From contig CAYJKL010000002.1 in NCBI GenBank assembly GCA_964370755.1, positions 1 through 64,000 on the forward strand: DNA of 64,000 nt, given 5' to 3'. Of the stretch, positions 9,240 to 17,641 are shown in pieces; the stretch's first letter is position 1; each line of letters opens with the position of its first letter. The stretch is from CAKOSP01 sp964370755. GTDB taxonomy: Bacteria > Bacillota_I > Bacilli_A > RF39 > UBA660. The translations under genes were made by a program, and so were the position numbers. Below the pieces are notes generated by a model. The model worked only from the letters and a program-made list of their open reading frames with translations. It searched no databases and was not told where the DNA came from.

Positions 9240-11063
9240 TTATTTTTCTTCAAATTTAGCTTCTTCTACACCATCATCAGTCTTTACTTCTTCAGACGCA
9301 GCATCATCTTCACTAGGAGCAGCGTTTTTTGCAGCTTCTTCATAAACTTTAGCAGCTAAATCCATAGCAAGTTTATTAAGTTCCTCAGCTTTAGTTTTAA
9401 TTAATTCATAATCTTCACCTTCTAAAGCTTTTTTAACTTCTTCTATTTTTTCTGTAGCACTTGTTTTTTCTTCTTCACTAATTTTACCTTCTAAATCTTC
9501 TAGAGCTTTTTCAGTAGTAAATACAGCACTATCAGCTTCGTTTCTTACTTCAGCATTTTTCTTTTTAGCTTCATCAGCTTCTTTATTAGCTTCAGCTTCT
9601 TTCATCATAGTTTCAATTTCTTCTTCACTTAAATTAGTTGAAGCTGTAATTGTAATTGATTGTTCTTTATTAGTTCCTAAATCTTTAGCTCTAACATTAA
9701 CGATACCATTAGCATCAATATCAAATGTAACTTCGATTTGTGGTACTCCACGTCTAGCTGGTAAGATATTAGACAATTGGAAATTACCAAGTGTTTTATT
9801 ATCAGCAGCCATTGGTCTTTCACCTTGAAGTACATGTATGTCTACTGCTGGTTGATTATCAACTGCTGTTGAGAATACTTGACTTTTACTTGTTGGTATA
9901 GTTGTATTTCTAGGTATTAAAACTGTCATAACGTTACCAAGTGTTTCAAGTCCAAGTGATAAAGGAGTAACATCTAAAAGTACGATATCATCAACTTCAC
10001 CAGTTAATACTCCACCTTGAATAGCAGCACCCATAGCAACTACTTCATCAGGGTTAACTCCTTTAGAAGGTTCTTGTCCAAGTTCTTTTTTAACAAGTTC
10101 TTGAACGTAAGGTATTCTCGTAGATCCACCTACTAAGATAACTTTATCAATATCTTTTTTGTCCATTTTAGCATCTTTAAGTGCTTGTTTAACAGGTTCT
10201 AAAGTTTTATCAAATAAATCTTTACATAAACTTTCAAACTTAGCTTTAGTTAAATTGATATCCATATGAACTGGAGCTCCATCAACTTGAGTTAAGAATG
10301 GTAAACTAATTTGTGTTGAAGTTGTACTAGATAACTCTTTTTTAGCTTTTTCAGCAGCATCTTTAATTCTTTGCATTGCCATAGCGTCTTTACTAAGGTC
10401 TGTTCCATGTTCTTTTTTGAATTCTTCTACTAAGTAATCACTTACTTTATTATCAAAGTCATCTCCACCAAGTTTGTTATTACCACTTGTTGATTTAACT
10501 TCTACAATTCCGTCTCCTAAATCTAGAATAGATACGTCAAACGTTCCTCCTCCTAAATCGTATACAAGAACTGTTTGATTTTCATTTTGCTTATCAAGTC
10601 CATATGCAAGCGCTGCTGCAGTTGGCTCATTTATAATTCTTTCAACTTCAAGACCAGCAATTTTACCAGCATCTTTTGTAGCTTGACGTTCAGCATCGTT
10701 AAAGTATGCTGGAACTGTAATTACAGCTTTAGTTACTTTTTCTCCTAAATAAGCCTCTGCATCTGCTTTAAGTTTTGAAAGTATTTTTGCACTAATTTCT
10801 TGTGGTGTATATTTTTTACCATTAATTTCAACTTTGTAATCAGTACCCATATGTCTTTTAATTGAAGACACTGTTCCTTTAACATTTGTTACAGCTTGAC
10901 GTTTAGCAGTTTCCCCTATTAAAACATCATCACCTTTAAATCCTACTACTGATGGAGTTGTTCTATTTCCTTCAGCGTTTGCGATAACTACTGTATCGCT
11001 ACCTTCACGTACACTAACACAAGAGTTAGTTGTACCTAAGTCTATTCCTATAATTTTACTCAT
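9240..11063 (-). CDS. dnaK: Chaperone protein DnaK (Hsp70)
   Basis: DnaK is the ATP-dependent Hsp70 chaperone. The 607 residues show the N-terminal phosphate loop IGIDLGTTNSCV, the ATPase signature VYDLGGGTFDVSIL, the linker-adjacent VILVGGSTRIPYVQ, the linker DVTPLSLGLET, and an acidic C-terminal tail (VEEAKFEEK). Length is normal for Gram-positive DnaK. Its ATG overlaps the preceding 169-residue gene by eight bases, with AAAGAGG inside that gene, so it is translated from the hrcA operon mRNA. Confidence 0.98.
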   Translation of the reverse strand: MSKIIGIDLGTTNSCVSVREGSDTVVIANAEGNRTTPSVVGFKGDDVLIGETAKRQAVTNVKGTVSSIKRHMGTDYKVEINGKKYTPQEISAKILSKLKADAEAYLGEKVTKAVITVPAYFNDAERQATKDAGKIAGLEVERIINEPTAAALAYGLDKQNENQTVLVYDLGGGTFDVSILDLGDGIVEVKSTSGNNKLGGDDFDNKVSDYLVEEFKKEHGTDLSKDAMAMQRIKDAAEKAKKELSSTTSTQISLPFLTQVDGAPVHMDINLTKAKFESLCKDLFDKTLEPVKQALKDAKMDKKDIDKVILVGGSTRIPYVQELVKKELGQEPSKGVNPDEVVAMGAAIQGGVLTGEVDDIVLLDVTPLSLGLETLGNVMTVLIPRNTTIPTSKSQVFSTAVDNQPAVDIHVLQGERPMAADNKTLGNFQLSNILPARRGVPQIEVTFDIDANGIVNVRAKDLGTNKEQSITITASTNLSEEEIETMMKEAEANKEADEAKKKNAEVRNEADSAVFTTEKALEDLEGKISEEEKTSATEKIEEVKKALEGEDYELIKTKAEELNKLAMDLAAKVYEEAAKNAAPSEDDAASEEVKTDDGVEEAKFEEK

Positions 11064-11565
11064 ATTTTATATTCCTCTTTCTTTCATTTTCATTTATTTT
11101 TGGCAACTTTTTTGCCCATGTAAGTAAGTTTTCTCTTGCCTTAATAATACTTAACCTAGTTTCTTCATCACTTGTGTTGTTATAATCAAAAGTTTTGCTT
11201 ATTTTAGTATATTTTTTATCACAACCTATTAATTCAACTTGTTTAAGTTCAAATCCTTCTGGTAAGTCACCAAAACTATAATCTTCTTCAAACATAATAT
11301 ATATTTCAGTCATAAACTGCATTACTAGTACTATTTTAAACTCAGAATCACTACTAACTAATATAATGTTTGCTTCATTTTTATATCTTTCATATTCTTC
11401 TAAAGTTAATTTAATTGTATATGCCTTATTAAATCTATCATGACCTGCACAACTAAATTTAGTTTGATAACCACTTTTCCAAAGAACATCTAAAATTGGA
11501 TAAATATTATCATCTACCTCAATAGTATCATATATAGGTTCAAGATTATTTTTACTTACTATCAT
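11056..11565 (-). CDS. Uncharacterised protein inserted between grpE and dnaK
   Basis: No family recognised. The 169-residue protein has no signal peptide or membrane segment and is probably cytoplasmic. A compact N-terminal segment contains LWKSGYQTKFSCAGHDR (about 29-45), whose Ser-Cys-Ala-Gly-His motif after a Gly-Tyr-x-Thr strand recurs in small uncharacterised bacterial and phage proteins as far as I recall. The C-terminus is Lys/Glu/Asn-rich. It begins two bases after grpE and overlaps dnaK by eight bases, so it is locked into the heat-shock operon. A chaperone-linked role is inferred from position only. Confidence 0.8.
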   Translation of the reverse strand: MIVSKNNLEPIYDTIEVDDNIYPILDVLWKSGYQTKFSCAGHDRFNKAYTIKLTLEEYERYKNEANIILVSSDSEFKIVLVMQFMTEIYIMFEEDYSFGDLPEGFELKQVELIGCDKKYTKISKTFDYNNTSDEETRLSIIKARENLLTWAKKLPKINENERKRNIKYE

Positions 11566-11567
11566 AG

Positions 11568-12083
11568 TTATTCACTTACTTTAACCATTGCTGGTCTAAT
11601 TACTTTTCCGTTATAAATATATCCTTTTTGAAGAACATCTATAACTATACCTTCTTTTTTATCTTCTAACTTTTCAGTTAAAACAGCCTGCGCTATTTCT
11701 GGGTTAAATTCTTCATCTAAACAAATAATTTCAGTTACGCCTTGAGCATGAATTATACCAATTAATGCAGCATATATCATTTCAAATCCATCCATGAATT
11801 TTTTTGTATCAAGATTATCACTTTTAACACTTATAGCTCTTTCGAAGTCATCCACTATATCTAATAGTTTAACAATAAAACCTTCGGCTTCATATCTTCT
11901 AACTCTAGATATTTCTTCTTCACTTCTTCTTTTTACATTTTGCATTTCTGCAAAGGTTCTTAAAAACTTATCGTTTAAAAGATTATATTCATTTTGAAGT
12001 TTTTCAAAATCAGCATTTTTGCTTTTTTTTGCTTTTACTTTTTCTTCTTTTTTAACTTCTTTTAAAGTTTCTTCTTTTTCCAA
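11568..12083 (-). CDS. grpE: Nucleotide exchange factor GrpE
   Basis: GrpE drives ADP release from DnaK. The 171 residues have a Lys/Glu-rich N-terminal tail (about 1-25), the long dimerising helix (KLQNEYNLLNDKFLRTFAEM), and a C-terminal beta domain with VLQKGYIYNGKVIRPAMVKV, the GrpE signature. It follows hrcA by three bases and precedes the inserted 169-residue gene. Confidence 0.96.
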   Translation of the reverse strand: MEKEETLKEVKKEEKVKAKKSKNADFEKLQNEYNLLNDKFLRTFAEMQNVKRRSEEEISRVRRYEAEGFIVKLLDIVDDFERAISVKSDNLDTKKFMDGFEMIYAALIGIIHAQGVTEIICLDEEFNPEIAQAVLTEKLEDKKEGIVIDVLQKGYIYNGKVIRPAMVKVSE

Positions 12084-12086
12084 CTT

Positions 12087-13091
12087 TTAATCTTCCTTCC
12101 CGTCTAGATTATCGTCTACATATTTTAGTAAACTTACTATTTTTTTATAATCCATTCTTTTAGGTCCAATAACTGCAATAGTTCCTTCTTCCCCACCTGC
12201 TTTATATTTTTTCTTAACAACAGTAAGATTTGGATCAAGTTTATTTTCTTCTCCGATGAATATTTTAATATCTTCAGTACTAGATTTATCTGTAAGTTTT
12301 TTTAGTTCACTTACATTTTCAAGTTTCGTAGATATTTCTTTTATTTCATCTATACTTTGGTATTCAGGTTGACTAATAATTTTAGACTTACCTGCCACAT
12401 GAATACTTGAATTACTATTAACAAAATCATTAAAAGCCTTATAAAATATTCCATATACTGCTTCATACTGATTTATTTCTTTCATAATGATCGGTTTTAT
12501 TTCAAACTCTAGTCTTTCACTCACACTACTAATCGGAGTTCCTATTAAGAGTTTATTTATAATTTCACTAGCTTTTATAATTTCACTTATAAACGCACCT
12601 TCTGGTAAGCTGAACTTCTTATTTTCAACTATTCCTTTATCCGTACATACTAGCGCTACTATATGCGTCTCATCAAGCGCAATAATATCAACTTTTTGAA
12701 GTAAATTATCACCAGCTGTTTTACCAAGTACTACACTTGCATAATTAGTTAAGTCGCTAATTATTTCCATACACTGAGTAATTGTATCACTTATAACTAG
12801 ATCGTTGTTCGAAAATATTTTTTGTAATTTTAAAACATCTTTCCCAGTTAAATCTTCTGGTACCATTAGGTTTTCAACATAGTATCTGTAACCTCTTTCC
12901 GAAGGTATTCTACCTGAAGAAATATGATTCTTTTCTATGTATCCTAAATTTTCTAAAACTTTCATTTCATTACGAATAGTCGCTGATGATAGTCCTAGTT
13001 TTGTACAAAGAGATTTACTTCCTACTGGTTTAACTGTCTTAATATATATCTCAACAATCTCCTTTAAAAGTTCTTCACTTCTTTTATCCAT
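12087..13091 (-). CDS. hrcA: Heat-inducible transcription repressor HrcA
   Basis: HrcA represses class I heat-shock genes by binding CIRCE. The winged-helix domain occupies about residues 1-75 (LSSATIRNEMKVLENLGYI), followed by a GAF-like domain, and the C-terminus has GTIAVIGPKRMDYKKIVSLL typical of the family. An in-frame GTG lies further upstream at 13112, but the ATG at 13089-13091 has AAAGGTGG at the right distance and gives the normal MDKRSEELLK start, for 334 residues. It heads the operon and lies about 40 bases from the predicted transcription start. Confidence 0.96.
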   Translation of the reverse strand: MDKRSEELLKEIVEIYIKTVKPVGSKSLCTKLGLSSATIRNEMKVLENLGYIEKNHISSGRIPSERGYRYYVENLMVPEDLTGKDVLKLQKIFSNNDLVISDTITQCMEIISDLTNYASVVLGKTAGDNLLQKVDIIALDETHIVALVCTDKGIVENKKFSLPEGAFISEIIKASEIINKLLIGTPISSVSERLEFEIKPIIMKEINQYEAVYGIFYKAFNDFVNSNSSIHVAGKSKIISQPEYQSIDEIKEISTKLENVSELKKLTDKSSTEDIKIFIGEENKLDPNLTVVKKKYKAGGEEGTIAVIGPKRMDYKKIVSLLKYVDDNLDGKED

Positions 13092-13105
13092 GTGTTTCAC
13101 CACCT

Positions 13106-13133
13106 TTAGCACTCAACACTTCTTAAGTGCTAA
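13106..13133 (-). promoter_or_regulatory. CIRCE-like HrcA operator (10-base spacer)
   Basis: TTAGCACTC (13106-13114) and AAGTGCTAA (13125-13133) form the CIRCE inverted repeat just upstream of hrcA. The consensus spacer is nine bases; here it is ten, and one arm has a one-base change. A third half-site (TTAGCACTT, 13153-13161) lies within the promoter spacer. This predicts HrcA autoregulation of the whole operon. Confidence 0.88.
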
Positions 13134-13137
13134 ATCT

Positions 13138-13166
13138 ATTATAATAGTATGCTTAGCACTTGTCAA
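13138..13166 (-). promoter_or_regulatory. Consensus sigma-A promoter of the hrcA-dnaK-dnaJ operon
   Basis: On the minus strand TTGACA (13161-13166), a 17-base spacer and TATAAT (13138-13143) match the consensus fully. Transcription should start near 13131, within the CIRCE right arm, so repressor binding would block initiation. Confidence 0.92.
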
Positions 13167-13197
13167 TATATAACTGCTAATTTCACAAAACATTCAC

Positions 13198-13223
13198 AAA
13201 AAAAACTAACTCACATTAGTTTT
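13198..13223 (-). terminator. Terminator of the phosphoesterase gene
   Basis: AAAACTAA and TTAGTTTT pair around a six-base loop, followed on the minus strand by a T run. It overlaps the last codons of the gene at 13206-14096. Confidence 0.75.
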
Positions 13224-14096
13224 CCTTATTTTTTCATAAAATGTTCTATTTAAAAATTCTTCGCTATTACATAAACTAGTTTCTTTAAAGTATATTTTAA
13301 ATGCTTCTTCGTAACTTAAGTGCGGATTCCTATTAGTGAATTCTATGAAGTCGGTAAAATAAGAATATCCTGCTGCTCTTGAATTAAAATTTAGTAGTGA
13401 CCATTCTGGATTTATATCATAGTACTCTGATTTTATAAACTCTTTTACATAATCTGCTAAATCATAACTTTGCATTCTATGCTCAATGTCAATACGTTTT
13501 GATGTGCAAATATGCATTACCATATAATCTATCGCCATTGGTAAACCGTTACTTACACCAAACGATCCTGGGTTCACAAAGTATTTTCCATTTATTTTAT
13601 CACTAAAAGCACTGTGTGTGTGCCCTGTAATAAATACATCATTTGATAAACTTGTACTTATACTTTGTCTTAAAATATAGTCCTCTGGCCAAATACTTTG
13701 TTTACTACCGAGAGGATTATGATGATCTACTAAAAAAGATATATCATCAATTTTAAAACTTAACTGATCAGGTAATGATTTTATATAATCATAGTTATTA
13801 CCATTTACTATATTTCTATAGGTGGTGTCTACTGACTTTGTATCTTTTAAATGTTGTAGTTTACCTTCTTCATACAAACTTATATATCTTTCCCTATTTC
13901 CAGCTACTACATAAGTAGATAAGCCACTTTCCTTTAACCATTTTATTAAATTTATTACTTCATTATCTTGATATCCATCTGTAATCATATCTCCTGCAAA
14001 AATAAAATGTTCAATTCCTTCATTTAGTAATTTTTTTATTATTTTTTCAAGCATGAAATAATTAGAATGTATATCACTTAATACTGCTACTTTCAT
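13206..14096 (-). CDS. Metallophosphoesterase, YfcE-like
   Basis: Calcineurin-type phosphoesterase with the metal-binding set DIHSN (8-12), GDMITDG (about 40-46), GNRER and a C-terminal GHTHSAF. The first 200 residues match the small prokaryotic phosphodiesterase fold; the extra 90 residues at the C-terminus (FIEFTNRNPHLSYEEAFKIYF) are outside it. Substrate cannot be told from sequence. The start has GGGGAG. A strong promoter (TTTACA, 17 bases, TATAAT) lies directly upstream, so the gene is transcribed on its own. Confidence 0.85.
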   Translation of the reverse strand: MKVAVLSDIHSNYFMLEKIIKKLLNEGIEHFIFAGDMITDGYQDNEVINLIKWLKESGLSTYVVAGNRERYISLYEEGKLQHLKDTKSVDTTYRNIVNGNNYDYIKSLPDQLSFKIDDISFLVDHHNPLGSKQSIWPEDYILRQSISTSLSNDVFITGHTHSAFSDKINGKYFVNPGSFGVSNGLPMAIDYMVMHICTSKRIDIEHRMQSYDLADYVKEFIKSEYYDINPEWSLLNFNSRAAGYSYFTDFIEFTNRNPHLSYEEAFKIYFKETSLCNSEEFLNRTFYEKIRKTNVS

Positions 14097-14113
14097 TTGA
14101 TACTCCCCGTAAT

Positions 14114-14142
14114 ATTATACTATTTACAGAACTAATTGTAAA
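14114..14142 (-). promoter_or_regulatory. Sigma-A promoter of the phosphoesterase gene
   Basis: On the minus strand TTTACA (14137-14142), a 17-base spacer and TATAAT (14114-14119). The -35 hexamer lies inside the 3' end of the upstream 929-residue gene. Confidence 0.75.
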
Positions 14143-16913
14143 TTATTTTTTTCACTTGCAATTAAGTTTTTAAACTCTTCTACTGAATAATAATATTTAT
14201 CTTTGTATTTAACACAATTAGTAAACTTAAAATCTTCTGGCCAAACAAACTCACTTAAGCTACTGAGCATATTTATATCAAGTATTCCATCTATAAACTT
14301 TGGCATTCTTTTATTATTACCATGTTCTAGTGAACTTAAAATTAAGTCTCCCCATACTTCGTTAGGCATTTTGAAATTTTCTATATCTATACATCTTTTC
14401 ATATATAGCCCACCTTTAAATCTAGAAGACACTTCTAAATTTGATGCACTTTTTAAACTACTTAAATAACATATTCCAGTAAAATCATCAGGTATTTTTA
14501 AATATTTTGTTTCTGTTAGACTACTTAGATCTAAATAGTAACATATTCCACTAGGTAATGGAATGTTATCTATATTTTTGATATTTGTTAAAAATAAACT
14601 TCCATTTAGTTTTTCAGGTAACGAGTTATCTTCTAAGTATTCAACACTATTTAAATACAAAGAACCGTTTATATCAATAGGAAGGTTATAATACTTAAGA
14701 GTCTTTATTTTATTTAATTTTAAATATCCACCTAATTTCTGTGGTAATGTTATATTATTTATAACTTTAACATTTTCAAGATTTATGTATCCTTTGAAAC
14801 TTTTGTGAAATGTAAAATCATTAAGTTCTTCTAAATCAGGAAAACTATAAAAATAATTAGTTCCAATTGGGACTGTTATATTACTTAAACTTTTGATACC
14901 TGATATTTTGATACCGCCATGCACTTCTTTTGTTAATGTTCCTTTTTCTAAGTTTTGTGGATATTCGATTCTTAATTCTTGTTCTATTATTTCTGGTAAA
15001 ATTACGCCTTCAAAATCGTTTGGATAAGTTATACTAAGCGAACCTCTTAGTATTTTAGGAAATACAATATTTTTTAAATCTACTTTATTATTAAATGTAA
15101 TATTACCTTTATAATCTTCGGGAAACACTAGTTTATTATCGTATTTAATTTTAGAAAAATATAAATCCCTTGTTTCAGTTGGTAATGGAAAATCTTTTAA
15201 ATTATTTTCATCTTTAAATATCATTTCGTTTTCTACGTATTTTGGTAACTCAAAAATGCTCATATCTGATATATTTTTAAATTCAAGGGCACTTTCCATA
15301 GCGTAATTAAGTTTTATTTTCTCTTTGCAACTAACATTATCAAAAGTGAAATTTATATCATTATATATAGAAAGGTCTAGTTCACTTTCGAAGTTACAGT
15401 TTTTAAACTCAACACTATTATAATCTCTTAGTATTTCAATTTCATTTTCTATTTTTGCGCCAATTAATATTAATTTTCCACTGATCTCTTCAGGCAGAAG
15501 AAAGTCTTTAAATGACTTATTTAAATTTAATGTTAAATCTCCTACTATTACTTTTGGAAACGTTACTGTTTTATAGTCAACATTTTCATCGTATATTAAG
15601 TTTCCATGAAAGTAATATGGTGCAATAAATCCAGCTGATACTTTAATAGGCCATCCGTATGTTTTGAAAAATTTTATTTTTTTACCACTTAAAAGTTCTT
15701 CTTCATTAAAAGTTATTTCATCTTCTGTACATGATAACGCATATGCTAAATCTTTTTTAGAGTCTCTATCCTTAATAATTTCATAAACTCTTTCATCTGG
15801 TTTTCCATTTATAAACTTTAGTTTTCTTCTGACTTCGTGCAGAAACCGAATCTCTTCTTTATCTAAGTCTTCTTTATTTAAATGTTTTTCATATATTTTA
15901 TCAATTATACTTTTATCATGAAAATACATAGAATATTCACTGTAATTTTTAAAATCTCTTAATTTAAAATTTAAAGTATCTAAGAATTCTTCTGCTACTT
16001 CTTGGTTTCCTGTTGTACCTCTAACTTCAACAATGCAGTTATTTACTACTCTTATTGAAATTTTTGGAAGACTAAAATATTTTTTTACATCTTTAGCATA
16101 ATATACATAGAACTGACCTTCTTTTAAGATGTTTGCTGCCATATTTTTATTAAGAACACACCAGTTAGTTCCTTTACCTTCTAAATCTTGCATTAAAAAA
16201 TCTACATCATCTGCACCTTCATATAACATCCATTTTCCATTCGGTTTATAGACGTTTCTTTCATATAAATCAAAACTTCTATGATACATTATGTTTTTAT
16301 AACAAAATTCATATAACTTTCTAAAACTACCATTTTGAAGAAGTAATAAAGCTTCTGTATCATTTCCGGTAAATTTTCCTTCCGCATATTCTTGCATTAA
16401 ATTAATTACGGCTTTGATTACGTCCCTATCAAACTCAACAAAAGGATTCGTGGTTTTCGTTGTTCTTCTTGTAAATTTATTATTTTTTCCATCATATGAG
16501 CCAATTGATGTTATACCTACAAATGCCCAGTACAATAGCCAATCTGGATATTTTTGCATTTCTGTACTTAAGAAAAAATCTATAAACTTTCTTAATGATT
16601 CTTCTTGATCCATTATTACGTTAATTCTGTCTTGTAATCTTTCAAAATAACAATATTCGTCTGAGTCTCCTCTAGCAAGAAGTAGTTTTTCTCTTTTTTT
16701 AAAGTATTCTTCAGGAATATCTCTCATTACATATCTATCAATTAGTAAGTTTTTGATTTTTTCTTTTCTATCAGTTTCAATAGTTTTACTAACAACTCTT
16801 TGTAATTTTTCTAAATATTTCCTTATTTTTTCTGGTGGAGTTAATGATAAATTCCCATTATAAAGCAAGTATAAATCTTTATAAATAATATTTAAAAATT
16901 CGTATCCGTTCAT
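14124..16913 (-). CDS. Large cytoplasmic protein with C-terminal leucine-rich-like repeats
   Basis: No characterised family recognised. The 929 residues lack a signal peptide or membrane segment. The N-terminal half is helical and includes LEGKGTNWCVLNKNMAANIL near residue 246, followed by a small sheet (ISIRVVNNCIVEVRG); similar Asn-Trp-Cys motifs occur in phage and Firmicute proteins of unknown function, from memory. From about residue 450 to 905 the protein is made of some 20 repeats of roughly 21-23 residues with core LPxxLxGxLxLxxLxxLxx (for example LPEKLNGSLFLTNIKNI), resembling a leucine-rich-repeat solenoid. The start has GGAGGGG. It is the longest single gene outside the surface-protein cluster. 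Confidence 0.85.
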   Translation of the reverse strand: MNGYEFLNIIYKDLYLLYNGNLSLTPPEKIRKYLEKLQRVVSKTIETDRKEKIKNLLIDRYVMRDIPEEYFKKREKLLLARGDSDEYCYFERLQDRINVIMDQEESLRKFIDFFLSTEMQKYPDWLLYWAFVGITSIGSYDGKNNKFTRRTTKTTNPFVEFDRDVIKAVINLMQEYAEGKFTGNDTEALLLLQNGSFRKLYEFCYKNIMYHRSFDLYERNVYKPNGKWMLYEGADDVDFLMQDLEGKGTNWCVLNKNMAANILKEGQFYVYYAKDVKKYFSLPKISIRVVNNCIVEVRGTTGNQEVAEEFLDTLNFKLRDFKNYSEYSMYFHDKSIIDKIYEKHLNKEDLDKEEIRFLHEVRRKLKFINGKPDERVYEIIKDRDSKKDLAYALSCTEDEITFNEEELLSGKKIKFFKTYGWPIKVSAGFIAPYYFHGNLIYDENVDYKTVTFPKVIVGDLTLNLNKSFKDFLLPEEISGKLILIGAKIENEIEILRDYNSVEFKNCNFESELDLSIYNDINFTFDNVSCKEKIKLNYAMESALEFKNISDMSIFELPKYVENEMIFKDENNLKDFPLPTETRDLYFSKIKYDNKLVFPEDYKGNITFNNKVDLKNIVFPKILRGSLSITYPNDFEGVILPEIIEQELRIEYPQNLEKGTLTKEVHGGIKISGIKSLSNITVPIGTNYFYSFPDLEELNDFTFHKSFKGYINLENVKVINNITLPQKLGGYLKLNKIKTLKYYNLPIDINGSLYLNSVEYLEDNSLPEKLNGSLFLTNIKNIDNIPLPSGICYYLDLSSLTETKYLKIPDDFTGICYLSSLKSASNLEVSSRFKGGLYMKRCIDIENFKMPNEVWGDLILSSLEHGNNKRMPKFIDGILDINMLSSLSEFVWPEDFKFTNCVKYKDKYYYSVEEFKNLIASEKNNLQLVL

Positions 16914-16965
16914 AAACCCCTCCGTAATGTATTACTATATTAATAAATTATTGCTTATAAGTAAA

Positions 16966-16986
16966 GAAAAAACGCTTAATTGCGTT
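16966..16986 (-). terminator. Terminator after the 218-residue anchored protein gene
   Basis: AACGC and GCGTT pair around TTAATT and are followed by five or more T on the minus strand; it overlaps the stop codon of the gene ending at 16985. Confidence 0.72.
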
Positions 16987-17641
16987 ATTCTTCTTTTGGT
17001 ATTTCATCTAATGTAACTTCTTTTACTTCTATATTATATACATCACTGCTTTTTGTATATAAATTTACTTCAATATAATAATTTGTATATGTTGATGCGT
17101 AGTAGAATTTTTCAACTGACCCACTAGTTTTCATTGCCATATAAACATAACTATGTTTTGGGTCATTTTTAGTTTCTTCATAACTTGGATTAAAATATTC
17201 TTCTAAAATGTCTACTTTATAACCATCACAAACTAGTGTATCAATTGCGTCTCCTGAATCTTCGTGAGCTATCTCATTATCATTTCCTTCATCTTCTTCA
17301 AATGCAAAACTCAATTCATTATAGTATATGTAGCACTCTCCATCTTTTTTATAGATATTACTACTATTAGGTTCTGTTGTTTCATATATTTTATTTTTTA
17401 CAATAAATTCACTTATATTTATTTCCTCGTTTTCATGAGTTAATGTACTTAGATAAGTATTTAACGCTTCTTTTTCGGTATCGTTATATAACTCTTCATC
17501 AAAACTGCTACTTGTAAAAAAACTTACAACTGTATCAGCTATTTCTTTATTAGTTACTTCATCTTTTCTAAAGGCATTAGCAACGAATACTATTATTATT
17601 AATGACAGAAAAATCCCTATTATAATAATATATTTTTTCAT
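16985..17641 (-). CDS. Membrane-anchored extracytoplasmic protein, unknown
   Basis: No family recognised. The 218 residues start with an uncleaved-looking membrane segment (about 3-23, YIIIIGIFLSLIIIVFVANAF) and continue with an acidic extracytoplasmic domain holding the sole two cysteines of the mature part (GECYIYY, TLVCDGYKV). The ATG overlaps the stop codon of the M23 peptidase gene (TAATG), indicating translational coupling, so the product probably works with that peptidase at the cell surface. Confidence 0.8.
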   Translation of the reverse strand: MKKYIIIIGIFLSLIIIVFVANAFRKDEVTNKEIADTVVSFFTSSSFDEELYNDTEKEALNTYLSTLTHENEEINISEFIVKNKIYETTEPNSSNIYKKDGECYIYYNELSFAFEEDEGNDNEIAHEDSGDAIDTLVCDGYKVDILEEYFNPSYEETKNDPKHSYVYMAMKTSGSVEKFYYASTYTNYYIEVNLYTKSSDVYNIEVKEVTLDEIPKEE

